DNA of 64,000 bases, from positions 27,288,944 through 27,352,943 of the forward strand of contig OZ025243.1 in NCBI GenBank assembly GCA_964019155.1, given 5' to 3'. The DNA comes from Osedax fenrisi (taxonomy: Eukaryota; Annelida; Polychaeta; Sabellida; Siboglinidae). Positions 38,613-50,604 of this stretch are shown here, in pieces. A program made the translations under genes and the position numbers. A model generated the notes under the pieces. The model worked only from the letters and a program-made list of their open reading frames with translations, was not told the DNA's origin and ran no database searches. The stretch's first letter is position 1. Every line of letters starts with the position of its first letter.

Positions 38613-40845
38613 CTACCTGATGCTGAGCATAGACACTAGAGCGCACAGCGCCAAGGTCAAAAGGGTAAAGGTTACGGATCCGGCAGAATTAGGGTCAGAC
38701 GACTTTTCCTCGTAGTATCCCGAAGGACAGGCATCAGTCCATCCGATCTTGACATTGTTCTTCTTGTTCTGCGTGAGCCATGTTATGTAATATTATGTAA
38801 TATGTACCACTATTATATGCATTATTATTTAAACACTCCTATATCGTAAAACTTCATTCGAGTTTTGAGAATATATTAAAACAAAGTTATTTTTTTAACA
38901 AAGGAAGTTTATTCTTACACATTTGATTAGTTCTAATGTAAAATAATGACAAGGGAAGAGATTTCCATAACTATATATATACAGATATATTTGGCGGGTA
39001 TTATAGTAAAATATATGCCACTTTGCTATTTATTTGTTAAGTATGTATCTTTATTAATCGCACTAATAACACGACGTATTCTCTGACGGAATCTAAACTC
39101 TACTAGAGGTTACGCATGCGGTCTAGGTGTATAGGAGGTCATATAGAACACAATTACTGCGACAGTCATTTTATATTTAAACTAATATAATAAATCAATA
39201 AAATATAACAAAATGTAATGAATTATTGGCGATACAAATTTATTTTAAAATTGTTACAAAATATATTAAACTTGTTATGCTAACCTCTTGGATGAGATAT
39301 TTCGTTAAGGGTTCGAAGTATTCTTTGAGCGCTTCGGCGTTCAAACTCTTACTTCCGGTCATCTCTTCCATGACCTCTGGCCACGGTCGCGAATTACCGT
39401 GAGACAACATTTTCCTTGTGGTGGTGAAGTTTAAACGTGAAGGTTAAATTTGAAGGTAAATCACGCGAAGCGATACTGCACGTATAACTATACGAAATAG
39501 AGTGTAATTAGGAAATACACGAATGGGTTTTAAATTGCTCACAATAGTCATTAATTTTCCATTTGACTGCAGTTGATTATATTAATGAAAATATTATCAG
39601 CAAATTGTTCCACAATTATTAAATAGTTTAAGTCAACTGGATTACACAAATTAACTAATAATTAATATTTACTGTATGGGCGACAACAATAGTAAATATT
39701 ACGTAATCATTGTTATTTTAGATATTATATTATTATAACAACACATTTTAATAAATACACTCTATCGTATTTGATTGTGATTAATAGACGTGTATTACTG
39801 TTCTTTATGTTAAGTATTGAAATGGTCAAACATTTCGAATGGCTTATTGACTATTTATGTTGGTCCTTTTATTGTGGTTCTGGTTTCTAGTTACGACAAA
39901 GTTATTCTATCCTACCCTATCTGATTCTACCCTATCCTACCCTATCCGATTATACAATATCTATTATATCCTATTCTATCTTATCTTATCCTATACAATA
40001 CGCATGACACTCTACCACTACCTCGTAATTTCGCGCGTATAACTTGAGTTTATCTCCAGCTTTCTTGGAACCGAAGATGTCACACTTGTACAGGGGACCC
40101 TTGACTCCGGCCTCCTTGCAGAGACTCTTCTGGAACGTGAACTGAACGATGTGACTGACGAAGTATCTGCGTGCGTGCGTGTTTATGGTTAGTAACTAGG
40201 GTAATAACATCGGTAACTAAGAACACATATTGGTACTTAGGTTATAACATCTTTAACTAGGGTAATAACATCGGTAACTAAGGAATATGTATTGGTAACT
40301 ACGGTTATAACATCGGTAACTAGGGTACTAACATTAGTAACTAAGGTAATTGCATGAATAACTAAGTTAATACCATCGGTAACTATGGTAATAAAATCAG
40401 TAACTAGGGACGATGAAAAACTACCTGATGTAGGGCATGAAAGCGGCGATGTGGTATTTCGCACCGGCGTCGAAGTCATCTTCGTGGCGGGTTACCGGAG
40501 GGTAGATACCCTGGTACTTGCAGCGAAGATCCCACCAATGTTTGGTGTACTCGGAGGGCTTAGTCTTTCCGCTGAATACGTTCCATCTGAATTTGTCGAT
40601 CATGTATCCGAACGGCAGGAAAGCGAGTTTATCGAGGGCTTGCGTCATCAGGAAGTTAATGTCTACCTCTGTCAGGGGAGGGGGGTATGATGTAAGTAAG
40701 GGGTGACGTAAGTATGATATAAGTACACGCGTATTGCAACGGAACGTTAATGATACGGCAGTTATAGGTTAATCATTAGCGATGTTAATCTAATGCTTTT
40801 CAATGCATATTATCGATCAATAGAAATGTATTGAATTAATCTATA

Positions 40846-40890
<45 letters not shown>

Positions 40891-41644
40891 CGTAATAATG
40901 AGGGCATATTCTCAACAGTGTATTATTTGTATAATAAAGAGTATAATATAGCGTAGGTAGCGAGATAGGGTAATATGTTGTATTAGGATTGTTTGTCATT
41001 TGTATAGTTGGACAGATAGACAGGTGGATAGGTGGACAGATACCCATTCAGTTAACGCATTACCTATAGTATTTCCATCTGCCCAATGTGTCAAGCTACC
41101 AAAACCATTGGCGTTATGACATCATATGTAGCATGGAAAGTGAGCAATACACCGTTGTATATAAGTAATATATTCACTGTTATTCACATGTACATGCGTT
41201 TATCTCGCTGCACAACCCCGCTATATAATATACGGATACGAACTTATATTGTTGGGTACGTGGTCGATGAGATGAATGGAGGCGAGATGTTTGGGGGTGG
41301 TGGCGGACAGGGCCATGGTGTCACCGATAGCCTCGTGGAACCCAGGGTTAGCCCCGTCGCGGAATAACACCGGTTGGTGGGCGTAGTTCATGAAGTACTG
41401 AATGTGACCCATCTCGTGATGTACGGTTACCAGATCTTCCATTTTAACTTTCACGCACAGCTTCATTCTGATGGTGGGTATTATATTTATGTGTGTGTGT
41501 ATAGATAGAGAAAATGATGAGGAGAGAGAGAAAGAGAGAGTAGAAATAGTTGTTATAAGATAATATACGTTATTTGATATATTAACTATTTAATTTGTTA
41601 AATAATGCGTGATATCCTTCTCGAAATTCGAACACATCCACAGC

Positions 41645-41700
<56 letters not shown>

Positions 41701-44700
41701 TATGTTATAGAAACCTGAAATCTTTGCCGGTGTAGAAATCCCATGCGGAAGCGTGACACACTACGTTTCTGTCCTTGGGTCGAACCAACATAGACTTCTT
41801 CCAGAAGTTAGCGTTCATTGGTTTCAAGCCTAGGGATACGAAGAACTCTTCGGCTTTCTTAACGATCAGATGAGGTGTGTATTTCTGTCGTCGGTGAAGC
41901 GTTACGTAAATATGATTGTTAATAATAGTATTTATTAAGCTAGGGCCACATTTGCGATTATTCGCTTGAATTTGCGAATAATCGCGAATAATCGTTGATA
42001 GATCAAACGTAATAGATATACGTATGCATTATGAACTAGGATTAACACATAATGATATCGTCTGACAGAGTGCATTATAAATATAATAACATATTGAATA
42101 CATCTATTAATACATAAGTTGTATATCATTTAATAAATTGTAATTATGTGATGGAGATATTTGCGACACGTATAAGATATACATATATATATATATATGG
42201 ATATATTATATTATTAAATGTACAACTGCCTTATTATATGGATATATAGGAATACATTTAAATGTTCATAATTATTATTAAGTATATATATATATATAAC
42301 TTCATAGAGTATTATTATATACATTCACTGCATGAATACATAGTGTATAGTACATATCATAACATACAACAATACTATTAAACCTGTTTGATTAATTCTG
42401 GTGTAACGTCTAACAGTACCTCTCCCTTGAAAGGTTCCAGAATATCGTAGATGTAACCCCAAGTTTGACCCCAAGTATTTCCTATAGGTGTGAATTATCA
42501 TAATTATAATATAATCGTTGATAACAGTACTATTTATGCCGTATAATATAACATCCAAAGAAAGTTCTAGATAGAATAGAATACGCGCGTGTATTTAAAT
42601 CAGTTTTTATTACTTTAAAATGTATGTTTATATTGCTATATAAATCAAACTCGTTGGGTGTATCAACCAACAGTTATATGGTGTATGGGCTTGTAATGAT
42701 GAATGTTTGTTATAAGATTATAAGCATGTTCCCCTATAGTTATTCCAGCACACGTGACAGGAAGTCGGGTATTATTAATTAAAAATATAAATAGTATACA
42801 TTAATAGTAAAATCGATATCTCGATAAGCCTTTATATAATATTCTCTCGAGTTTACTCATATTTTAATAATATACTATACTATAATGTAGTGTATATTAT
42901 AGTTCCACTATATATTATCATGTTATAACAGTCGCATCATACTCGTTCCTCTAACCCATGATGTGTGATGGAATGTGTCCGGTGGATGGGAACGTTATTC
43001 CCTGTTTAGCGTAGAGCTTCTGCAGTCGGTATCTCGTGAACGCGTGCAGCTGTTCGTAAAGGGGTTTCAGTTCGACGAACAGGGCTTCCATATCGGCCTG
43101 GAAAGTTTCAGTCTCGTACCAGCTCCTCCACCTCTCTCCCTCGTTAGCGAAACCGTTCTTACGGGCGGCCATGTTCAGGTATTTCACGTACTCGGTGAAA
43201 TCAGACTTCATCTTCTTACCGGACTGGTCGCGCCAAGCGGTGAAAGCCCACGTTAGTTCCACGTAATTCCGGGAGGTGGCCATCAGCTTCGTGACGCCGG
43301 GGTCCATGTGCATGCATGTCGAGCTAGTTCGGTTGCCGTCTGGACATATCTTAGCATCGCTGTAGGCTCCCTCTAGGTTGGAGGCCAGAGTGCTAGCCTG
43401 CGGACGGGGGGAGTGGTTTAGGTGGGGCGTGGTTTACGCGGAGGCTTAACTAGTTAGGAGAGACGAGATTAACAATGGTTAAAGATTAATATAATACTAT
43501 CTAAGTTAATAATTTATCATTTTATATATGAAAACATCGCTAATAAAATCGTATCCATTGTGTAAAACTAAATAATTTATTTTGAATGACAGAAATTACG
43601 TAATTAATATTATATAAATACAGTTACATAATAAAGTGAAACACTTGTAAATATCGATATGACGATTTTCTGATAGATATTACTTAACGGAGTAGCGTTG
43701 TGAAGCTCGCAATGAAGATGACCTACTAAAGATATGATTTTGTAGAATAGAATATGCAAGATGGACAGGTTTACAGGAATTGATACTTCGCTTAGATACA
43801 ATAGTACCCTATCCATCTGACTAACAGGTCATTTCCCATTTGCTATACAGACTCATAGCTTACGTAGCTCTTCTTCATCACGAACCTTACATCTCCACAT
43901 ACGTTATTCGGCCGAGCGAATCTCGCTAATTGTCGGATTAGCCAGTACGTAAATGTGCGCGAATACGCTCAGAGTGTGGCTAGGAGCCAACCAGAGCCTT
44001 TTTAAGGGGTATTTTGTGGCAATTGCCCAATACTATTATTTTGTGCTCCCTAATTTTAATTTTTGCCCATGACAAATCAGATTTTTTCATTATCATATTT
44101 ATTTATTATAAATCAGTAGATTTTTTCATATATAATTGAAAACAATCTATAACAAAATACTTATATTTAGAATTCCCCCCCCCACTTTCAAATCCTTAAA
44201 AAAAGCGCTGATATAGAGTAAAGATATAGAAATATCTACATTATATATTAAGCCACGCCTATCTGAGCTATTAAGCCACGCCTACCTTCTTGAGATCAGC
44301 CTTATCGAGAATAGCCATACCGGGGTTAGCGAGGGCATCGAACTGTCTGATGATGGCGTAGTCTTTGGTGGACTTGTAGTCGTATTGCATGGCGTCCACG
44401 GTTACCTGTTTCCTCCATACTCCGCTGACGGCGCTGCGTTCAGTCTGAGGGTCAAGGGGTCAGGGGTTAACCGAGGTAGTGAAGTAGTATGCGCTAGCCA
44501 CGTAACTAGGCTATACATCTAGGTATGCATAAATGTGTATACTGTATAATATCTGTATTATTAAATTTCTAAAATATGATATATAAATATCCATTTTTCA
44601 TCATTACCAAATATGTATATTTTTTATATATACATATTTATAATATTTATATATTGATCAGAAGTGTACGATATTAATAAAATAGTTACCATTTGTTCCT

Positions 44701-44917
44701 GATTGTATTTCGTGAGATTGGTTTGGAATCTCCACGCGTACTCATTATCCAGGTACCAGTTGTGTTCGGCTTCCTTCTCGAACTTATCTAGAAAGTCCTG
44801 GCATTCTTGTTTAGTGCTGTACTTCTTCTTCTCACCTCCCTCTACCGGGGAACTTCTCACCACCACCAAGGTGACCGCTACCAGTAGCGTCGCTAACAAT
44901 ATCCTAGAACGAACCAT
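38613..44917 (-). CDS. ACE: Angiotensin-converting enzyme-like peptidyl-dipeptidase, gene C (10 exons, 657 aa)
   Basis: Exons in coding order (minus strand): 44917-44690, 44444-44286, 43397-42956, 42481-42384, 41884-41715, 41467-41244, 40668-40425, 40166-40044, 39414-39285, 38768-38613. All junctions are GT/AG and the frame totals 1974 nt. The start is the MVRSRILLATLLVAV methionine, which opens a signal peptide and is shared with gene D; the preceding codons differ in initiator potential. It has HHEMGHIQYFM, HEAIGD, GAKYH...YIRYF and the conserved chloride-site arginines. The first disulfide loop is enlarged to C-x9-C and gains an N-R-T glycosylation sequon. The C-terminus is S-A-G-S-V-T-F, a hydrophobic run and final S-I-R, which looks GPI-type. 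It lies head to head with gene D and differs from it at only a few residues per exon. Predicted active. Confidence 0.95.
40200..40420 (-). repeat. Minisatellite (about 24-bp unit) in intron 7 of gene C
   Basis: Reversed copy of the GTTACCGATGTTATTACC-type array found at the same intron position in genes B and D. About nine units with drift. Confidence 0.8.
41647..41694. repeat. (TA)n microsatellite in intron 5 of gene C
   Basis: Long uninterrupted TA run. The equivalent intron of gene D has a shorter run at about 53230-53265. Confidence 0.8.
43992..44210 (-). mobile_element. hAT-like MITE (219 bp) in intron 2 of gene C
   Basis: The ends CAGAGCCTTTTTAAGG and, inverted, CAGCGCTTTTTTTAAGG form terminal repeats. 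The interior is AT-rich with a C tract. The D arm keeps only the end next to CTCTATATCAGCGC (51349-51445) and lacks the rest, so the insertion predates the duplication and D lost part of it. No clear 8-bp duplication remains. Confidence 0.6.
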
Positions 44918-44963
44918 TTCGATCGTCTCCAAAGATAATCGACTTAACGTAGTCCTACGTCGG

Positions 44964-44988
44964 TTTATATAGAGATCCGTTAACCAAT
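44964..44988 (-). promoter_or_regulatory. Core promoter of ACE gene C (TATA and inverted CCAAT)
   Basis: On the minus strand, ATTGG (44988-44984) precedes TATATAAA (44971-44964), which lies 46 nt before the ATG. The arrangement is identical in gene D, so the promoter was duplicated with the gene. Confidence 0.55.
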
Positions 44989-46398
44989 CGGATTCGAGCC
45001 GTGGTCGTTAAATCGTCTGCTTTATGAACACCGTATTTGTATCCATAAATAGAGCGACGATACCAGAGTGTTTGGGGCTCTCAATTTGAACGGCAGTTTT
45101 AATTTATCGCTTCAAGCACACGTGATTCTCGCGAAATAATGTTTTCTCTCGGCTCCTGAATGTTTATCTTTATATAGATATGAACTATGCATGATAGTTG
45201 GCCATTGGCGTATACAGGTATTGTTTTAGTATCAAGACGTAGAATCATTTTTATTAGTGTGTTATTTAGACAATAAACTATTAGTAAATATATTTATAGA
45301 ATACCCATTTTATTATCTATGGCATTATATTATAATATGTTAAATAGATACATTTCATCTTATTTTGTGATAAAATTGTATAATTAGTACAGTAAAAAAC
45401 CAATTAACACATCTCTGAATAACCTATCTTAAAATGTCCTTAAATGAAACTAGGTTGTTGCCTATTACCTCTATATTTAATAGAATTTTAATAGGTTTGA
45501 GCATATTTGTAGGTCTTAGGTCTGCGACCTATTGCTGATATATAGCATTCGATGTAAAAGGTGGAGTATAATATTTTTAAGTTATGGGTTTGTGACCTAT
45601 ATAAGTGTACCCATAAAAATACATTATTAATAATCCAATTGGAACATATATGTTTACACATATATATATATACACCAAGTAAAAAATGAATTCCATATAT
45701 ATATATATATATTTATATATGAAATAAATGTCGATGTTTTTTAAAAAGAAAACATGTAAAACAATTAATTCATAGGATATATATTATCTGATATAAAAAA
45801 TATATTTTGTAATATTATTGTATATGTTTTGTATTCTTTTAAATATTATTTGAAATATTTTTTTATATTTTTTCACTAATTTTTGACATATTTAAAATAA
45901 ATATATATCTACATTTGTTTGTACATTTGTTTTAGCTACAATGTATGTTACACTATCAATGCAGAATCAGGAATAGCTATAATTAATAAATAACACTGGC
46001 ATGCGTCATTTGTATCAAATGAAATATTTTAACTGATTCTAAACTATTTTTAACACTGATTTCAAATATGAACATAGTTTTTTAAAGTTGGCTTTAGTTT
46101 TTTTATTACATTTTAAAATTTTTGAAAATCTTGTAAAATAGGTATTTTTTTGAAAATAAGTAATAAATTAATATGAAAATACTTATTTTAGTAATATATG
46201 TATATTAATTTGTATATACTATTTATAGAATAAATAGTGTTACATATATTTAGATATGTTATAACTATATTAATATTAATATTAATATTAATGTAATATA
46301 ATTAATAGAAATTTACAATTGATTAATAAAAATATACATATTAAAAGTAATATAAGATTTAATTCTTCTGTCACATCTACATATTATACTTGGTTTGA

Positions 46399-46740
46399 AT
46401 GAAGAATTTAATTAAAGCATTAGATAAATAAGGATAAGCATTCCAATTCATAAGAAATAAATTCCCACACATAAGTGACGCGAAATTGATTGAGGAATTC
46501 TTAATAGTCCCAAGATAAGATAATTAATTCGGGGTATGGATTTTTATTTATGTATGAATCCTGATGAATTAAGAGCTTGGATTTTATTGAAATCAATTAT
46601 AAAGAACTTCTTAGGCAATTATATCACCACTGAAATAGTTGGTCATGAATTAATCGTAAACTATCGATATATTGGATCAAGGATGTCGATAAAAATGCAT
46701 TTTATTAATTCACATCTTGATTAATTCCTAAATAACTATA
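46399..46740 (+). pseudogene. Decayed copy of a repetitive invertebrate ORF (K-N-F-L-G-N-Y / M-S-x-K-x-H-F family)
   Basis: The pieces read MKNLIKALDK, then F-P-H-I-S-D-A-K-L-I-E, then I-I-K-N-F-L-G-N-Y and M-S-I-K-M-H-F-I-N-S-H-L-D. They lie in the same order as in an uncharacterised protein that I recall as present in many copies in arthropod and other invertebrate genomes. Stops at about 46429, 46435 and 46715 and at least one frameshift break it. It sits in the loop between the palindrome arms. Its function is unknown and it may be mobile-element-linked. Confidence 0.55.
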
Positions 46741-46965
46741 TACATTGTAGCGAGGATGATTGATGACAAAGTATTATCAATTCGTGTTATAATATTTCTA
46801 TTTTCGAGATAACTTTTAATGAATAAATTTGTATCACCTCTCAAACCTATACATTTTAATTAAGCAATTAAAATATCATGATCAACTACATCAAATGCTT
46901 TCTTGATATCAATAAATATTGTAGCTAAATTTTGTTTGGATATGGAGTGACAAAAGACCTCTAAT
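46740..46965 (-). pseudogene. Non-LTR reverse transcriptase fragment, minus strand
   Basis: The minus-strand translation contains F-I-D-I-K-K-A-F-D-V-V-D-H-D-I-L, the catalytic A-motif region of jockey/CR1-type RT, then L-K-C-I-G-L and F-I-K-S-Y-L. One in-frame stop follows the motif. It is truncated on both sides. Confidence 0.75.
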
Positions 46966-47089
46966 ATTTATTATCTTTATAAATGCCATATCTAATATTT
47001 GTAAAAGTAAATAATATTAAAATCAATTTATATATAGTTGATACATTATTAATATACTATTTGAAATATTACATGGATACATTAAAAAA

Positions 47090-47840
47090 ATAGTTTGATA
47101 TAAATAAACTGAAGCTATATATAGATGTATATATCGATAAAACACAAATATTACCATATATAAATTCTTCGATATTAAAAAATATAAAAATAGAAAATAT
47201 GAAAATTGAAATAGTTAATAATTATAAATGTATTGGGATGTACTTAGATTCCCAAATGACCTACAAAAAAATACATTATTTCTCGAATAAACTATCAAAA
47301 ATAATATATATAAATTTATATATTAATACTATAAAAAATATCTTTTTTAGATACACAAAATATAATGTTGTTATATAATTCGTACTATTTATCTTATTTA
47401 TCACATGGCATTGAAGTATGGTCAAATACATATCAAATTTTACAATATAATTATGTATAAAAAATGTATAATAATTATTAATAAACAAATGATAGATAAA
47501 TCAATATCAGTAATACGTCTAACAAATACTGGTACTTTGTTTAAATAAAATATTTTAAAATTTGAAGATCTAATTATATATAGAAACACATTATTAATCT
47601 ATAATTTCTTAAATAATAAATATAAATTAGATTATATCTCATATTTTAAGTTAAATAATCAATACAAATTAATTTCTCCTACTACTTATGATATCAAATA
47701 AATTAAAAAATACAATATTTTTTAAAGGACTACAATTATATAATGAATTAATGTTTAATAATATATTATGGAAAAATAATATAAATATTGTTTTATTTAA
47801 AAAAAACATTAAAATGTTTATTTAGCATTAAACATTAAAC
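47090..47840 (+). pseudogene. Non-LTR reverse transcriptase C-terminal fragment, plus strand
   Basis: The plus-strand pieces read D-I-N-K-L-K-L-Y-I, then Y-K-C-I-G-M-Y-L-D-S-Q-M-T, then L-S-Y-L-S-H-G-I-E-V-W in another frame. These are the post-catalytic thumb and C-terminal signatures of jockey-type RT. Frameshifts and stops are frequent. It points opposite to the adjacent fragment at 46740-46965, so the source element was broken and partly inverted, or two elements met here. Confidence 0.65.
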
Positions 47841-48210
47841 ATTAGATTTTTATATTTGTTAATGTTTATTTTTTAACATTAATATTTGTTTTTCATCTTG
47901 TTTCGTTAAGTGTTTTTAATTTTGTTTGTATTATTATCGGTATTATTAAAAAATTATCAATACATATTTAATTATTTAGTTTTCTATTTGAATAATACAT
48001 TTATAAAATATCAGAGATATTAAATTATTAAATTTATATCCAGAATATCCAACAATAATTGAAAATAATGAGGATAGATGGTGAATCAACTTCGGGGATG
48101 TGGGTGTATCATGTTCAATGCCGTAGTGATCATATTTGTTCCAAGAATGAGAACACTGGCAATAATTGCCTCTCACTACAAGTATATAATAACTAAAAAA
48201 TATATTATAA

Positions 48211-48515
48211 CTGCCTGTGTGGCTCAGTGGCTAAGGCGTCAGACACACAAGCAGTAGGACACGGGTTCGACCCTAGTCCGGACCATTAATTAATTTTATA
48301 AAATGGGTCTTAAAATATTATTTAGAAGTGATCTTATATAATTGTGTATAAATAAATGATCGGCTCTCGTTAAAACCATTGATGCCTTAACATGAGAGCG
48401 GCTTCGAAGGGACATTAGAGCCATATATGGTTATAAGTGAAAACTTCATCTAAGTTCCTGGATGGGATGAAAGGACTCCACCAAATAAAATAACAATAAC
48501 AATAACAAAAAAAAA
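48211..48515 (+). mobile_element. tRNA-derived SINE, full-length reference copy
   Basis: The head at 48213-48285 has A box TGGCTCAGTGG and B box GGTTCGACCCT, the internal RNA polymerase III promoter of tRNAs. The acceptor-stem ends do not pair, so it is not a working tRNA gene. The body includes AAGTGATCTTATATAATTGT and GATCGGCTCTCG. The 3' core CTAAGTTCCTGGATGGGATG is the family's best-conserved part, and the tail is a TAACAA repeat then poly(A). Relatives are at 9430, 14400, 15936, 21780 and 29660. Confidence 0.8.
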
Positions 48516-48729
48516 TATCATTTTCCCTAATATGTACCACGCCCACATCAACACAAAAAAGCCAATCCATCATAAAAAAAACACAATATAAAATAGAATT
48601 AACATTATTATAATAGATTACTTTTTATAATGGTAATCTTTTATTATAACTACTATTAAAATCGATAGAATACATTTTTTTAAAACTCCTAATAATTATC
48701 ATATTATCATTCATCATATAATAAAACAT

Positions 48730-48965
48730 AAATACTTAAATAAATAAGCGATTAAAATAGAATTAAACGCATGACTTCACGAGTCTTCATATGTCCGCTT
48801 ATTGAATATAGACTTTTGTATTCGGTGTGGCATATTATCGTCATATAGAATATATTCAGCCATATATGGCAATCAAATGGTGATTATAACTTTCCATTAA
48901 AGTATTTCATTATATATGACGATGATAATGATTAAGATGGTGATGATGACGATGATAATGATGTT
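48730..48965 (+). repeat. Dispersed repeat with GAT microsatellite tail, copy 2
   Basis: Direct match to 36510-36750, ending in GATGATGACGATGATAATGATG. Non-coding. Confidence 0.65.
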
Positions 48966-49015
48966 TAGTAAACCTAATATTTGAAATTTGTTCGAAAATA
49001 TTTGTAATTTATTTA

Positions 49016-49295
49016 TGCAAATTTCTGTATTTTTTTTCAAAATAAATAATGAAATTTGTAAAATATTTAAACATAATTTACAAAAAAATAATACGAAAAT
49101 GATTTTCGAAAATTTTACGAAAATCATTTATAAATAAAACGCAAATTTTTAAAAATTTTTGAAAATAAAAAACGAGGTTTGCAAAATATTTGAATATAAT
49201 TTACGCAAATATACGAAAATGATTTTCGAAAATTTTAATATAATCGTTTTCAAATAAAGCGCAAAGTTTGAATTTTTTTTGAAAATAAACATGAA
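49016..49295. repeat. Tandem repeat of about 122 bp, just over two units
   Basis: Units beginning GCAAATTT(C/T) and containing ATACGAAAATGATTTTCGAA lie at about 49016, 49141 and 49259 (partial). The units contain the palindrome GAAAATGATTTTC-like segments. Non-coding. Confidence 0.65.
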
Positions 49296-49769
49296 GTTTG
49301 AAAATCCTATATTAATATAAATTAATTAATATATTTAGATTATTAATATATTTAATTAAATATTAAATTATAAATTTTATTGCAGATAATTGTTTACATT
49401 TTTTTTTAATTCTTATTTCTATTATATATTTAACGAAATAAATAGATAACATGTTTCTATTTTAAAATTCATTTTTAATTTATAATGATATATAATACAT
49501 ATAATACTATACATATACCATTGCATTCCCAGTTTATTATTAAATATATTCCTATGTTATATACATTTGTTATTGTTTCCGTAATAAATTAATTTCCGTT
49601 TTACATGTTTTTATCAAATATTGAAATGTATTTCATATATATGGAATTAATTTTTTACTAGATGCATCTAGTATACATGTATATTTATAGATAACAATAT
49701 ATGTTTCACTAGGATTATATGTATGTGTACAAATATATGTTCCAATATAGTATTTATATGGGAAACATA

Positions 49770-50005
49770 TATAGATCACAAATCTATAACCTACAAATAT
49801 GCTCTAACATAGTATCTCGCATTCTATATATCAGTAAAGGTCATAAACCTATTACCTAAATATATACTCTAACCTATTTCCACGCATTTATTATATCAGT
49901 AATAGGTCACAAATCTATAACCTAAAAATATGCTCTAACCTATTACCACGCATTCTATATATCATTAATAGGTCACAAACCTATTACCTAAATAGGCGTA
50001 TATGC
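49770..50005 (+). repeat. Tandem repeat of about 70 bp near the inner edge of the right arm
   Basis: About three and a half units of the type ATAGGTCACAAACCTATTAC followed by CTAAATATGCTCTAACCTATT and CGCATTCTATATATCA. The left arm has only about one corresponding unit (45500-45570), so copy number changed after the duplication. Confidence 0.75.
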
Positions 50006-50533
50006 TCTATATGCTCCAACATTAAACATAAAGGTAATAGGCGTAAACCTATTTCCACTTATACCTATATGTACATTTTAAGATAGGTTATTCAGCGATG
50101 TTAATATGTTTTTTATTGTACGACGTACATGTATAATTATAATCAAATAATAAGTATACACTTATACCATAAAATAAGACTAAATGTATCTATTTAAATT
50201 ATATAAGCATTAGATAATAAAATGGGTATTATATTTACTAATAGTTTATTGTCTAAATAACACACTAATAAAAATGATTCTACGTATTGATACTAAAACA
50301 ATACCTGTATACGCCAATGGCCAACAATCATACATAGTTCAAATCTATATAAAGATAAGTATTCAAGAGACGAGAGAAAACATTATTTCGCGAGAATCAC
50401 TTGTCCTTGAAGCTATAAATTAAAACTACCGCTTGAATGGAGCGCCCCTAAGACTCTGGTACCGCCGCTCTTTTTATGGATGCGCATACCATGTATATAA
50501 ATCAGACGATTTAACGACTACGGCTCGAATCTG

Positions 50534-50558
50534 ATTGGTTAATGGATCTCTATATAAA
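50534..50558 (+). promoter_or_regulatory. Core promoter of ACE gene D (inverted CCAAT and TATA)
   Basis: ATTGG at 50534-50538 and TATATAAA at 50551-50558, 46 nt before the ATG, mirror the gene C promoter exactly. A start of transcription near 50585 would leave a 5' UTR of about 20 nt. Confidence 0.55.
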
Positions 50559-50604
50559 CCGACGTAGGACTACGTTAAGTCGATTATCTTTGGAGACGAT
50601 CGAA

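Larger units (their letters stand above)
38355..45765 (-). repeat. Left arm of a large inverted duplication (ACE gene C arm)
   Basis: Read on the minus strand, this arm matches 49595-56985 across exons, introns, promoter and 3' flank, with scattered substitutions and indels. The outer boundary lies near 38355, where similarity ends after GTGTTTAATATAGGACTGTT. The inner boundary lies near 45765, after the ATGAATTCCATATATATA/AATTAATTTT region. Boundaries are by-eye alignments, good to perhaps 30 bp. Confidence 0.9.

Noticed and set aside
42975..43256. Plus-strand open frames opposite ACE exons, and similar ones antisense to exons of genes A, B and D
   Set aside because: These are shadows of GC-richer coding exons in the opposite strand or another frame. 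They show no motif and no independent boundaries.
48213..48285. tRNA gene
   Set aside because: Good A and B boxes, but the acceptor-stem ends do not pair, and the sequence continues into a SINE body with a family-wide 3' core, so it is the SINE head.
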